From Thermoflexaceae bacterium (GTDB taxonomy: Bacteria > Chloroflexota > Dehalococcoidia > Tepidiformales > Tepidiformaceae): a DNA stretch of 64,000 bases. Position 1 is the first letter of the stretch. Every line of letters starts with the position of its first letter. The position numbers and the translations under genes were made by a program. Shown here in pieces: positions 17,381-26,121 of this stretch. The stretch spans positions 186,001 to 250,000 of the forward strand of contig JABTUD010000002.1 of NCBI GenBank assembly GCA_015075555.1, written 5' to 3'. The notes below the pieces were generated by a model. The model was not told the DNA's origin. It saw nothing but the letters and a program-made list of their open reading frames with translations, and ran no database searches.

Positions 17381-19036
17381 CTAGATCACCACCGTTTCGC
17401 GCTGCTCTCCCCAGATCTGGCGCAGCGCGTGGCTAATCTCCCCGAGGGTGACCCGGCTCTCGACGCAATCGACCATGATGGGGAGCAGGTTCTCGCTGCC
17501 GCGGGCAGCGTTGCCAAGGCGCTCAAGGCCAGCACGGGCGGCCCGTTCGTCGCGGTTGGCGCGAAGGGCGCGCAACCGTTCGGCCTGGCGCTGGCCAATT
17601 GAAGGGTCCACGCGCATGAGGTCCGGCGCGCTGTCGCCCGTCGAGATGAAGTCGTTCACGCCGACAATGACACGCTCCCTGGATTCGACGTCTTTCTGGT
17701 AGCGGTAGGCGGCGTCCTGGATCTCCTTCTGCTGGAAGCCGCGCTCAATGCCAGCGAGGGCGCCGCCAAGGTCATCGATAGTCTTGATGTACTCGGAGGC
17801 CTCGGCTTCGAGGCGGTTGGTCATGTCCTCGATGAAGTAGGAGCCGCCGAGAGGGTCCGCCACATCACCGACGCCACTCTCGTAGGCGATGACCTGCTGC
17901 GTGCGCAGGGCAATCTGCACGGCCTTCTCGGAAGGGAGGGCGAGCGCCTCGTCCATCGAGTTCGTGTGGAGCGACTGGGTGCCGCCAAGGACGGCGGCGA
18001 GCGCCTGGAGGGTGGTGCGGACGATGTTGTTCTCGGGCTGTTGCGCTGTGAGTGTGGCGCCACCCGTCTGGGTATGGAAGCGGAGCATCTGGGAGCGGGA
18101 GCTGCGGGCCTCAAAGCGTTCACGCATGATCTTCGCCCACAGCCGGCGGGCGGCACGGAACTTCGCTATCTCTTCGAGGAAGTTGTTGTGGCAGGCGAAG
18201 AAGAAGCTCAGGCGGCCGGCGAAGTCATCGATGTCGAGCCCGGCGGCAAGGGCCGCCTCCACGTAAGCGATGCCATCGGCGAGCGTGAACGCGATCTCCT
18301 GGGCGGCGGTGCAACCGGCCTCGCGCATGTGGTAGCCGGAGATCGAGATCGTGTTCCACTGGGGCACGGTGTCGCGGCAGTAGGCGAACACGTCGGTGAT
18401 GAGCCGCATGCTGGGCTTGGGGGGGAAAATGTAGGTGCCCCGGGCCACATATTCCTTGAGGATGTCGTTCTGTATGGTGCCGCCGAGCTTGCCGGGCGCC
18501 ACCCCCTGCTGGCGGCCCACGGCCACGTACATGGCGAGCAGGATCGAGGCGGTGGCGTTGATGGTCATCGATGTGGTGACCCTGTCGAGCGGGATGCCGT
18601 CGAAGAGAACGAGCATGTCCTCAATGGAGTCGATGGCAACGCCGACCTTGCCGACCTCGCCGGTGGCCATGGGGTCGTCGGAGTCGTAGCCGATCTGGGT
18701 GGGGAGGTCGAAAGCCACGGAGAGGCCGGTTTGGCCCTGGCCGAGGAGGTAGCGGTAACGCTGATTCGATTCCTCGGCCGTGCCAAAGCCAGCGTACTGG
18801 CGCATGGTCCAGAATCGTCCGCGGTACATAGTGGGCTGGATTCCCCGCGCGAATGGGAACTCGCCGGGGAATCCCAGGTCGTGGGAGGGGTCGAAACCAT
18901 TGAGGTCATCGGCCGTGTAGACAGGGTCGAGGGGCATCCGGCCAGTGGTCTGGAATTCTTGCGCGCGCTCAGGCGCCTTCTTGATAGCACTGGCGTATGG
19001 ACCCTGCAGCCATTCGCGCTTGGAGGAACTTGGCAT
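17381..19036 (-). CDS. methylmalonyl-CoA mutase large (catalytic) subunit, first copy
   Basis: The TIM-barrel subunit of the B12-dependent isomerase converting (R)-methylmalonyl-CoA to succinyl-CoA. At 551 residues it lacks the C-terminal cobalamin domain, which is the separate 15139-15549 protein. The substrate-channel signature [17 protein letters not shown], then [20 protein letters not shown] and [17 protein letters not shown], keep the Tyr and Arg that select a carboxylated acyl-CoA in characterised mutases. GGAG lies about 10 nt before the ATG. It is the first gene of the 12-gene leftward operon. Confidence 0.92.
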   Translation of the reverse strand: MPSSSKREWLQGPYASAIKKAPERAQEFQTTGRMPLDPVYTADDLNGFDPSHDLGFPGEFPFARGIQPTMYRGRFWTMRQYAGFGTAEESNQRYRYLLGQGQTGLSVAFDLPTQIGYDSDDPMATGEVGKVGVAIDSIEDMLVLFDGIPLDRVTTSMTINATASILLAMYVAVGRQQGVAPGKLGGTIQNDILKEYVARGTYIFPPKPSMRLITDVFAYCRDTVPQWNTISISGYHMREAGCTAAQEIAFTLADGIAYVEAALAAGLDIDDFAGRLSFFFACHNNFLEEIAKFRAARRLWAKIMRERFEARSSRSQMLRFHTQTGGATLTAQQPENNIVRTTLQALAAVLGGTQSLHTNSMDEALALPSEKAVQIALRTQQVIAYESGVGDVADPLGGSYFIEDMTNRLEAEASEYIKTIDDLGGALAGIERGFQQKEIQDAAYRYQKDVESRERVIVGVNDFISTGDSAPDLMRVDPSIGQRQAERLRALRANRDERAARAGLERLGNAARGSENLLPIMVDCVESRVTLGEISHALRQIWGEQRETVVI

Positions 19037-19057
19037 CAGGTGGAGGCTCCGGGGGAG

Positions 19058-19078
19058 AAAAACGGGCCTCGCGGCCCG
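19058..19078 (-). terminator. attenuator-like hairpin in the mutase operon leader
   Basis: On the minus strand CGGGCC-GCGA-GGCCCG is followed directly by TTTTT, a compact intrinsic-terminator shape. It lies between the predicted transcript start (about 19089) and the mutase start codon at 19036, where no other leftward gene could need it. Confidence 0.5.
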
Positions 19079-19095
19079 CGGTCAGCTTTGCTCGA

Positions 19096-19125
19096 AGTAT
19101 AGGCTTGACAGGCTGAGGGCGGCAA
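19096..19125 (-). promoter_or_regulatory. promoter of the methylmalonyl-CoA mutase operon
   Basis: Minus strand: TTGCCG (19120-19125), 18-nt spacer, TATACT (19096-19101). The inferred transcript begins near 19089, giving a leader of about 50 nt that contains the terminator-like hairpin. Confidence 0.5.
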
Positions 19126-19310
19126 ACGCGGGTTTGGGCGTTGCTCTAACGCAGGGCGCCCGGCCCCTGTGTCGCGGCAGCGGGCCGCGGCCCCGCCCAT
19201 AGCTCCTACGACTCTTCCCGATTTATTCCTGCAGACACGCAACGTCCCCTGTAGCCCTTCTCGAAAGCGGTCGATATTCCCGGTGACCGCCGAATTGCGA
19301 GAAGAGGCCG

Positions 19311-20648
19311 ATGGCAGCGAACGCCCAGATTCAGACGGTGAAGGCAGAATTCCTCGACCCGTCCCTTTATGACGATACGGGACTGGCCGCTTTACCGCGC
19401 CTGAGCCGCGGGACCGTGCTGACAGCCCTGAGCCGCGCCTTCGACCTTGCCGAGGGGCGCCGGCCGGGGCACTCCCAGCGCGTGGCCTACATCGGCACCT
19501 TCCTGGCCACCGAGCTGGGCATGGAGCTGCCGCAGGTGGAGGAGGTCTTCTACGGATGTCTCCTGCACGATGTCGGCATGGCGGCATCGGCGCCACCTGC
19601 ACAGCCACCCGCCGGCAGGGGCTCCAGGACTGGAAAAGACCCCGCCAGCGTGGTCCCGGCCGCCGATTCGGGGCACTGGGCCGCCGTCATTGAGACACTC
19701 AAGGCGCACTGCGAGCACGGCTCCCGCATCGGCCGCAAGCTCGGCCTGGGCGAAACCGTTGCCCGGGCCATCGCCAGCCACCACGACTGCTGGGACGGCT
19801 CGGGGCTTTCCGATTCGCCCGCCGGCGAGAAGACCCCGATGGTTGCCCGCGTCGTGGCCCTGGCCGACCGGGTCGAGTCCCTGATCGACGCGGAAGCATC
19901 CCCGCTTGCGGTGCGGCGGCGCGGGCCGCAACTGATCCGCGAGATGGCCGGAAGCGAGCTTGACCCCGCCCTGGCGGAGAAGATGGCCACTATCGCCGAG
20001 CGCGACACCTTCTGGCTGGGCCTCTACGACAACGACCTTGCGGCAACCCTGATGGGGCTGGGCCACGGCCCGCTCATGTCGCGCGAGGACCTCTTCGACT
20101 TCCTGGGCGTGTTCGCGGACGTGGTCGACGGGCGGAACGGCCGCGAAAGCGGGCGCTCGCGGCGGGTGGCCGACATGGCCAGGCGGGTCGCCCTCACCTG
20201 CGACATGACCGAGAGGCGCGCCGACCTCGTGAAGGTGGCAGCCCTCCTGCAGGACATCGGCACCCTGGGCGTGCCTGCTCAATTCCTGAGCAAGCCCGAC
20301 ATCCTGACCATCGATGAGATGTCGGTGGTGCAACTCCACCCCGTGTATGCGCGCGACATTGTGAGCGAGATCCCGGGGCTGGGGGCCGCGGCGTGGTGGG
20401 TTGGCTGCCACCACGAGCGCATCGACGGGAAGGGCTACCCGGGAATGCTGGAAGGGGACGAAGTCCCCACCGAAGCCCAGATCATTGGCATGTGCGAAGC
20501 ATTCGACGCGCTCACAAGCGACCGGCCCTACCGGCGTGCAATGAGCCGCGAGGATGCCACCGAGGTGATGCGCGGCCTTGCCGGCACGCGCTTCGACCCA
20601 TATCTCCTGGCGCGCTTCGAAAGCGTGGCCGGGGCGCTCCCGGCTTAA
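19311..20648 (+). CDS. tandem HD-domain phosphohydrolase with degenerate HD-GYP half
   Basis: A 445-residue cytosolic protein with two HD modules. The first (about 33-195) keeps H54, the HD pair H86-D87 and the paired H157-H158 but reads HHDCWDGSGL where HD-GYP proteins have the GYP loop. The second (about 265-440) keeps H343-P344, H367-H368 and DGKGYP at 372-377, yet its HD pair is Q314-D315, the first His is Arg282 and the catalytic-loop Lys is Thr318. HD-GYP enzymes degrade c-di-GMP to GMP or pGpG; here one half may catalyse and the other sense. GAAGAGG precedes the ATG. No receiver or GGDEF domain is attached. Confidence 0.82.
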   Translation: MAANAQIQTVKAEFLDPSLYDDTGLAALPRLSRGTVLTALSRAFDLAEGRRPGHSQRVAYIGTFLATELGMELPQVEEVFYGCLLHDVGMAASAPPAQPPAGRGSRTGKDPASVVPAADSGHWAAVIETLKAHCEHGSRIGRKLGLGETVARAIASHHDCWDGSGLSDSPAGEKTPMVARVVALADRVESLIDAEASPLAVRRRGPQLIREMAGSELDPALAEKMATIAERDTFWLGLYDNDLAATLMGLGHGPLMSREDLFDFLGVFADVVDGRNGRESGRSRRVADMARRVALTCDMTERRADLVKVAALLQDIGTLGVPAQFLSKPDILTIDEMSVVQLHPVYARDIVSEIPGLGAAAWWVGCHHERIDGKGYPGMLEGDEVPTEAQIIGMCEAFDALTSDRPYRRAMSREDATEVMRGLAGTRFDPYLLARFESVAGALPA

Positions 20649-20698
20649 CGAGGCCAGCCCACAGGCTGCCTCTGCAGGCACCTCCGCTTCAGGTTGGG

Positions 20699-20728
20699 GC
20701 CCCCGGCAACGGGGGCTTCTTCCTTTTT
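20699..20728 (+). terminator. intrinsic terminator after the HD protein gene
   Basis: GCCCCCG (20699-20705), GCAA tetraloop, CGGGGGC (20710-20716), followed by TTCTTCCTTTTT. This is the clearest Rho-independent terminator in the window. Confidence 0.8.
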
Positions 20729-20809
20729 CGGCAAGTTCCCGCCGGGTCTCGCCAACCGGGCGCGGCTTTCGGCTATGATCCAGCCGAAACGGCCCCAAGG
20801 AGGCTGCAC

Positions 20810-21445
20810 GTGAATACTCGCGTTATCACGATCTCCCGGCAGGTGGGCTCGGCAGGCGAAGAGGTGGCCCAGAAGGTCGCCGCGGACCTGGGCTTCCGCT
20901 TCATCGACTACCAGGTCATCCAGGGTGCGGCACGTGAGGCCGGGGTTTCGCCTGAAACGGTCAGTGAGGCGGAACATTCGCCATCGCTGCTGACACGCAT
21001 CCTGGAGTCGCTTGCTCGCAACCCGAGCATGCCAGTGGCCGCCTGGGCCGACCCGGTGCCGCTCACCACCAGCCCCCTCTTCACCTCGGCCGATTACCGG
21101 CGCTTCATTGAATCGGTCATTCGCGACCTGGCGGCCGAGGGCAACTGCGTGATGGTGGGGCACGCCGCGCAGGTGATCCTTCGGGATAGGCTCGATACGC
21201 TGCGAGTGCTCGTTGCCGGGACCGTCGAACCGCGCGTTCGCCGCGTGATGGCGGGCATGAACGTGGATGAGAAGACCGCGCTCAAGACGGTCGAGCGCAC
21301 CGACGCAGAACGGCTCGACTACTTCAAGCGCTTCTACGACACAGGATGGCTGACTGCGTGCACCTACGACCTCTGCATCAACACCGACCGCATCGCACCG
21401 GCACAGGCCGCGGGCGTAATCGTGCAGGCCGCCTCGTTGCGGTAA
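20810..21445 (+). CDS. cytidylate-kinase-like family protein
   Basis: A P-loop-kinase-fold protein of 211 residues, related to the Cytidylate_kin2 group rather than to canonical Cmk. The N-terminus RVITISRQVGSAGEEVAQKV aligns with the ITISREYGSGG start of that group, but the Walker A Lys is not evident, so kinase activity is unproven. The GTG at 20810 is chosen because AAGGAGG (20797-20803) sits 6 nt upstream; the open frame extends further back only by chance. It follows a terminator, so it begins a new unit with the overlapping lipoprotein gene. Confidence 0.75.
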   Translation: MNTRVITISRQVGSAGEEVAQKVAADLGFRFIDYQVIQGAAREAGVSPETVSEAEHSPSLLTRILESLARNPSMPVAAWADPVPLTTSPLFTSADYRRFIESVIRDLAAEGNCVMVGHAAQVILRDRLDTLRVLVAGTVEPRVRRVMAGMNVDEKTALKTVERTDAERLDYFKRFYDTGWLTACTYDLCINTDRIAPAQAAGVIVQAASLR

Positions 21446-22002
21446 CCGCGCTGCTTGTCACCCTGGCGGCGGCAGCCTGCGGGGGAGATGCCGAAGAATC
21501 GCAGAAGCCCACGGCGGCGGCAGGGGGCACGGTGACGGCAGGCCCGCTCACCGCCACGGGGCTCGTCCCGAAACTCGACGACCTCGGCTACCAGCTCACC
21601 CAGCAGGGCAAAGAACCAGCCATCCTGGGCGACGTCGACTCGGCCCTCGCCCTCTATCAGAAGCAGGGGTCGGCGAAGTCAGTACAGGTGCGGGTGTACG
21701 TGTTCCCGAATGCGGGGAGCGCGGAGAAGCAGTGGGCTGCGTACGCGGAGGCGTTCCGCAACCCGCCACCCGACGTGCTTGGCGCCAGCGCGAAGAACGT
21801 TGACACGGAATCGCCCCAGGTTGCCCAGCTGCGGAAGTCGTACGTGACGGCAAAGCCCGATGGTTCGGGCAACAACGTCTGGACGGATATCTACCGGCAG
21901 GACCGGGTGGTGGCGCTGGTGCAGGTACTCGACAGTGCAGGCGGCGACGGCATGGCGGTACGCCGGCCGGTGGCCGAGCGCATCTTCGCCCCGGTCCCCT
22001 GA
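21346..22002 (+). CDS. predicted lipoprotein of unknown function
   Basis: A secreted, probably lipid-anchored protein. LVAVTALLVTLAAAACGG is a signal peptide with lipobox ending at Cys (about residue 45 from the first ATG). The mature part has a Thr/Ala/Gly-rich linker and one globular domain with KSVQVRVYVFPNAGSAEKQW and ending FAPVP. The start is uncertain: ATG 21346 or GTG 21358 overlap the kinase-like gene by about 90-100 nt, and no nearer in-frame start exists before the signal peptide. No family recognised. Confidence 0.6.
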   Translation: MADCVHLRPLHQHRPHRTGTGRGRNRAGRLVAVTALLVTLAAAACGGDAEESQKPTAAAGGTVTAGPLTATGLVPKLDDLGYQLTQQGKEPAILGDVDSALALYQKQGSAKSVQVRVYVFPNAGSAEKQWAAYAEAFRNPPPDVLGASAKNVDTESPQVAQLRKSYVTAKPDGSGNNVWTDIYRQDRVVALVQVLDSAGGDGMAVRRPVAERIFAPVP

Positions 22003-22012
22003 CGGCGCCGGG

Positions 22013-22624
22013 TCAGGCGAAGGGGCGGGCAAGGGCCATGGCCCGGGCGGTCTCGCGGTCGCGTGGGCCATCCCGCTCGGCAAGCTGCCGGGCGATCGAC
22101 GCGCGCCTGGCCCGCGGCAGGTTCTGGCCCAGCTTGAACCGGGCAGTGACTTCTTCCATTGGGATGGCGACCACCGCGGTGTTTCGGAGCTGCTTCCGAT
22201 AACGCGGGTTGGCCTCGCTGACGGGGAGATGGCCGCCCTCGGGTTGCAGCTTCTCCATCAGCGCCTGGAGCGCCGAGGCCTTTTCGGCGAGGTCTTCGAC
22301 GATGCGCGCGCGGCCGCGGATGACGACCGCACGATGGAACTGCGAGGCCGGGCAGGCGAGGTCACCCCCGGAGAAGTGGGACGGGATGAGAGAAAGGGCG
22401 TCTGCCACCATGATGGCAACGGTGGGCCGCGAAGCGAGCGCCGTCATCTTCTCTCCTTCGGGCGAGCCGTGGAAGTAGACGGTCGTGCCAAGCCGCACGA
22501 AGTTCACGGCCACGATCCCGGGCGAAAGGTCGGGGCGCACGAATGCCAGGTAACCGTGACCCATCGAATCCAGGAATGCGTCAATCACCTTCTGGTCGCG
22601 CTGCTGGAACTCAGTTCTCCTCAA
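22013..22624 (-). CDS. PPOX-class flavin (FMN or F420) binding protein, NimA-like
   Basis: A split-barrel protein of 203 residues. GHGYLAFVRPDLSPGIVAVN, VYFHGSPEGEKMTAL and FHRAVVIRGRARIVEDLAEK are typical of the pyridoxamine-5'-phosphate-oxidase-like family, which includes NimA-type and F420-binding members. FMN, haem or F420 could be the cofactor. The ORF starts with TTG at 22624, and AGGAG lies just inside the ORF, so the start is not firm. It is divergent from a MocR-type regulator; PPOX-MocR pairs are common and suggest the regulator controls it. Confidence 0.75.
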   Translation of the reverse strand: MRRTEFQQRDQKVIDAFLDSMGHGYLAFVRPDLSPGIVAVNFVRLGTTVYFHGSPEGEKMTALASRPTVAIMVADALSLIPSHFSGGDLACPASQFHRAVVIRGRARIVEDLAEKASALQALMEKLQPEGGHLPVSEANPRYRKQLRNTAVVAIPMEEVTARFKLGQNLPRARRASIARQLAERDGPRDRETARAMALARPFA

Positions 22625-22680
22625 GTTAGCGCCTCGCTGCCGGGGGGTGTCTGCACCGAGCTTAGTCCCCGAGTGGCCCC

Positions 22681-22721
22681 TTCACACCGGCCAATTCGCG
22701 TTGTTAGAGTGGAGCCACTCT
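22681..22721. promoter_or_regulatory. MocR/PPOX intergenic control region with 16-bp palindrome
   Basis: A perfect palindrome AGAGTGG-AG-CCACTCT occupies 22706-22721, and a further GAGTGG half-site lies just upstream near 22670. A possible rightward promoter TTCACA (22681-22686), 17 nt, TTAGAG (22704-22709) would start transcription close to the proposed CTG codon at 22720. It could be the autoregulatory site of the MocR protein. Confidence 0.35.
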
Positions 22722-24198
22722 GGAACTCGTAATCGATATCGACCGCGACCCTGCCCTGCCGGTGTACCGGCGCCTCGCCGAGGCGATCCGCGAGGGCATT
22801 CTTAGCGGCCGCTTCCGGCCGGGGGACCGCATGCCCCCGTCGCGCACGCTTGCCGCAACGCTGAGGCTGGCGAGGAACACCGTGCTCGAGGCCTACGAGC
22901 AGCTCGTGGCAGAGGGATACCTGGCTTCGCGGCACGGTTCGGGGACATTTGTGGCGCCCCAACTCCCGGAGGCTGCGTTCCAGCCTGACCACCCGGCGGG
23001 ACAGCCCGGCGACACGGCCCCGGAACCGCGGGCCCGCAAGCTCTCTGCGTTCGCGGAGCGGGTCATCGGCGGGGAAGCGCCCACGTACGTCCAGCAGCCC
23101 GGTGACCGCGCGGTCTTCGAGTTCCGCTACGGCACGCCTTCGCTGGACGAGTTCCCCGTCGATGCGTGGCGCACGCTCACCAGGCGCGTGCTGGACTATC
23201 CGCCACGGGAACTGCTGGGCTATGGGCCAACCGAAGGGCTGCCGCAACTGCGGGAGGCGCTTTCCCGGTACCTGCAGCGGTCGAGGGGCGTTCGTTGCGC
23301 TGCGGATGACCTGGTGATTGTTAATGGTTCGCAACAGGCGCTCGACCTGGCGGCGCGGATTCTCATCGACCCGGGCGACACGGTGGTTATCGAGGAGCCC
23401 TGCTACCAGGGTGCCCGCGCGGTGTTTGCGGCGAACGGCGCCGCCCTGGCGCCCGTGCGGTGCGACAACCAGGGGCTGCTTGTCGAAGCGCTCCCCACCG
23501 AGGCCCGTGTCGCCTACGTTACCCCGTCTCACCAGTTCCCGACGGGCGCCGTGATGTCGGCGAGCCGGCGCCTGGACCTCCTGCAGTGGGCAGGCAGGGT
23601 GGGGGCCGTGATCGTTGAGGACGACTACGACAGCGAGTTCCGGTATGAGGGCCGTCCCCTGACGGCGCTGCAGGGGCTCGACCGCAGCGGCGCCGTGCTC
23701 TACACCGGCACTCTTTCGAAAGTGCTCCTTCCCGCGCTTCGGCTCGGCTACATGGTTGCCCCGCCGGGTTTCCAGGCAGCCGTGCGGGGCGCGAAGTGGC
23801 TGACCGACCGGCACGTGGCGCTGCTCGACCAGGCGGTGCTCGCGCTGTTCATCGAAGAGGGGCACTTCGAACGCCACCTGCGCCGCATGCGCAAGGTTTA
23901 TCAGCGGCGGCGCAGCGCACTTCTGCAGGCCCTGCGCGACAGCTTCGGCAGCCGCGCGATTGTGATGGGCGCCGAGTGCGGGATGCACGTACTGGTAGAG
24001 ATTGCGGGCATTGACGACGCCGAGGGGTTCATTGCGGCGGCGCGGGGCCGCGGCGTTGGCCTCTATTCGGCGCGAGGCTATTACACGCTGGCGCCACCGC
24101 AGGGCGCGACCTTCCTGATGGGCTACTCAAGTGTCAGCGAAGAGGGGATTGTTGAGGGCGTGCGGCGGATGGCGGAAGTGGCCAGCGGCCGGCACTAG
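22720..24198 (+). CDS. MocR-type regulator (GntR winged helix fused to aminotransferase)
   Basis: A PLP-binding transcription factor of about 492 residues. The GntR helix-turn-helix (about 14-85, PVYRRLAEAIREGIL through ASRHGSGTFVA) is followed by a fold-type I aminotransferase domain with the PLP Lys near 334 (GTLSKVLLPALRLGY). Conserved coding sequence (IDIDRDPALP) continues upstream of the first GTG at 22762, back to a CTG at 22720 preceded by GGAG; a TAG at 22705 closes the frame. I therefore propose the CTG start, with GTG 22762 the alternative. It probably senses PLP or an amino-compound adduct and regulates the divergent PPOX gene. Confidence 0.82.
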   Translation: MELVIDIDRDPALPVYRRLAEAIREGILSGRFRPGDRMPPSRTLAATLRLARNTVLEAYEQLVAEGYLASRHGSGTFVAPQLPEAAFQPDHPAGQPGDTAPEPRARKLSAFAERVIGGEAPTYVQQPGDRAVFEFRYGTPSLDEFPVDAWRTLTRRVLDYPPRELLGYGPTEGLPQLREALSRYLQRSRGVRCAADDLVIVNGSQQALDLAARILIDPGDTVVIEEPCYQGARAVFAANGAALAPVRCDNQGLLVEALPTEARVAYVTPSHQFPTGAVMSASRRLDLLQWAGRVGAVIVEDDYDSEFRYEGRPLTALQGLDRSGAVLYTGTLSKVLLPALRLGYMVAPPGFQAAVRGAKWLTDRHVALLDQAVLALFIEEGHFERHLRRMRKVYQRRRSALLQALRDSFGSRAIVMGAECGMHVLVEIAGIDDAEGFIAAARGRGVGLYSARGYYTLAPPQGATFLMGYSSVSEEGIVEGVRRMAEVASGRH

Positions 24199-25169
24199 CT
24201 CCGCTCGAAGGCGAAGATGGCGGCAGCAAGCAGCACGCACTGGAGCATCCCCCCGGAGGCGAGCATCCAGAGCCCGGCCGCTCTTTCCCGCGCGTGCAGA
24301 AGAACGCCCAGGAGGGAATTCACGGCGAGCACCCCGAGCCCGAGGTAGACGATGCGGAGAAGCTCGCTCTTGTCTCCGACGCGTACGATTCCCCCCAGGG
24401 CGGGGAAGTTCAACTGGATGACGTCGGGAAGACCGGGGTACCGGGAGTAGACGTAGCCAAAGAGCACCGCGCCCGCCAGCGCGGAAAGGGCGGCGGTGGT
24501 AGTCGCCACGCGGTCGCGCCAGAAAGGGAGGGCGGCGATGCCGGTCGCCGAGGAACGCTGGGGGTGCGGCTCCTCTGCAGTGGCAACGCGCGCCCGCGCC
24601 TGGATCTCCTCGGCGAAGGCAGCCTGGTCGAGCACGGTGATGGCGTAGGACTCCTCGCTGGTGACCACGTAGAGGGTCTCTTCGGGCGCGCGGTGCGTCG
24701 AGTAGAAGAGCGTGTAGCCGATGCGTTTCACATCGGCGCTGCCGATGTGGCAGCCCCACCAGTTCAGCCCGCGGATGCGGGGCTCATCGAGCGTGCGCCC
24801 GGGGACCATGCGCTGAATGGCATCGATGGGAACGGTCACGCGCCGGAACCCCCAGCGAATGGTGAGGGCGTTGTTATCGATTATGTAATCCAGTGTGACC
24901 AGGGAATAGGTCCAGTTCGCAAACGCAAGGGCGGCCAGGGCAAGGACGGCGGCCACCGCCCAGGCGAGGAAGGACTTTGTCTCGACGCTTGAGGTGAGAG
25001 CGATATCCGCGGCGAGGGCCGCCACCCCGGCTGCCCAGACAGCAAACGCACCCCCGGTGAGGATGCCGAGGGCGCGGGGCGGCCTGAAGGTAACGGCCTC
25101 TACTGCGCGACGGGGACGCGGGCGGGCGTGCACCAATGCCGGTACTTCTCGTTCTTGCCGCGGATGCAA
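24195..25169 (-). CDS. membrane protein with bacterial PH-like domain and DUF1648-like region
   Basis: A membrane protein of up to 324 residues. Two helices (about 34-58 and 65-88) precede a bPH-like beta domain (DYIIDNNALTIRWGFRRV, IDAIQRMVPGRTLDEPRI), and three more helices follow (about 220-245, 268-288 and 297-318) with the LPDVIQLNFPALGGIVRVGD segment seen in DUF1648 proteins. The ATG at 25169 overlaps ilvE by 70 nt; TTG 25136 or GTG 25133 would shorten the Arg-rich N-terminus and are plausible. Function unknown. Confidence 0.6.
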   Translation of the reverse strand: MHPRQEREVPALVHARPRPRRAVEAVTFRPPRALGILTGGAFAVWAAGVAALAADIALTSSVETKSFLAWAVAAVLALAALAFANWTYSLVTLDYIIDNNALTIRWGFRRVTVPIDAIQRMVPGRTLDEPRIRGLNWWGCHIGSADVKRIGYTLFYSTHRAPEETLYVVTSEESYAITVLDQAAFAEEIQARARVATAEEPHPQRSSATGIAALPFWRDRVATTTAALSALAGAVLFGYVYSRYPGLPDVIQLNFPALGGIVRVGDKSELLRIVYLGLGVLAVNSLLGVLLHARERAAGLWMLASGGMLQCVLLAAAIFAFERS

Positions 25170-26026
25170 TCGAAAAAGAGCTGGCTGAGCCTGCTCGTAA
25201 TCGGGCCGGGGCGGCCGCTGCCCACCACGCGCCGGTCGACCTCGGTGACGGGTGTGAGGTGCGCGGCGGTGCCGGTCATGAAGATCTCATCCGCGATGTA
25301 GAGCTCGGTACGATCGATCTGCCGCTGGACGGTCTCGACGCCGAGTTCGCTGGCGGCAAGCTCCACAACGCTCTGGGCGGTGATGCCTTCGAGGATGTTG
25401 TCGGCAGGGGTGGGGGTTATGAGCTTGCCGTGGCGGACCATGAAGATGTTCTCGCCGCTCCCCTCGGAAACATGGCCATCGGCATTGAGCATGATCGCCT
25501 CATCGAAGCCGTTGAGATTCGCCTCCGTCTTGGCAAGGGCGCTGTTGACGTAGATGCCGGTGACCTTCGCCCGTGGCGGGATGCCGGTGTCGTCGACCCG
25601 CCGCCAGGTGCTCGTGTGGCAGCGCGCCACTTCGGGGAGATAGGCGGGGAAGGGCGTGAGGAAGATGAGCGTATCGCTCTGGAGGTTGTGGAGGCGGACC
25701 CCCAGCTGCTCGGAGGCAAGGTACACCATGGGACGCAGGTAGACGTCTTCGCTGAAGCCGCTGCGCTCGACGATCTCCACGGCGAGCTCGCAGAGCCTGT
25801 CGACAGAGTCCCGCACCTCCATGGTGAGGATCTTCGCGCTCCGGGTGAGCCGTTCCATGTGCTCGCGAAGACGGAAGAGGTGGACGGTCTGATCATCGGG
25901 GTTCCAGTTGCCACGGATACCTTCAAACACCGCGGTGCCATAGTTGAAGGCGTGGGTCATCACGCCGATCTTCGCCTGCTCCAGGGGGACGACGTTGCCC
26001 TGGAAGTACGCGTAACTGGTTGGCAT
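25100..26026 (-). CDS. ilvE: branched-chain amino acid aminotransferase
   Basis: Last step of Val/Leu/Ile synthesis and first step of their breakdown; PLP-dependent fold type IV, 308 residues. FEGIRGNW (about 34-41), the PLP Lys at about 154 (RAKVTGIYVNSAL), and EGSGENIFMV with the phosphate-binding GITAQSVVELA are all present. The ATG at 26026 is chosen because AAGGAG lies upstream and the protein then begins MPTSYAYFQG; the frame opens ten residues earlier. In this genome the products isobutyryl- and propionyl-CoA could feed the mutase pathway. Confidence 0.92.
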   Translation of the reverse strand: MPTSYAYFQGNVVPLEQAKIGVMTHAFNYGTAVFEGIRGNWNPDDQTVHLFRLREHMERLTRSAKILTMEVRDSVDRLCELAVEIVERSGFSEDVYLRPMVYLASEQLGVRLHNLQSDTLIFLTPFPAYLPEVARCHTSTWRRVDDTGIPPRAKVTGIYVNSALAKTEANLNGFDEAIMLNADGHVSEGSGENIFMVRHGKLITPTPADNILEGITAQSVVELAASELGVETVQRQIDRTELYIADEIFMTGTAAHLTPVTEVDRRVVGSGRPGPITSRLSQLFFDCIRGKNEKYRHWCTPARVPVAQ

Positions 26027-26121
26027 CGGTGAGGCACTCCTTCGTACCGGGCGCACCGGGGGTCATGCAAGTATACCTTCCGCCCCTGTGCGGGATAGGA
26101 CAAGCGAGCTTACCGGCCCGG

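Noticed and set aside
19037-19310. Cobalamin riboswitch upstream of the mutase operon
   Set aside because: I looked for the B12-box and the long structured leader; the leader is only about 50 nt and has no such element.
19392-20798. 468-residue open frame opposite the HD protein
   Set aside because: His/Arg/Gly-rich mirror of a real gene, runs through the terminator.
22621-23988. 455-residue open frame opposite the MocR gene
   Set aside because: Antisense shadow; the MocR reading has intact motifs.
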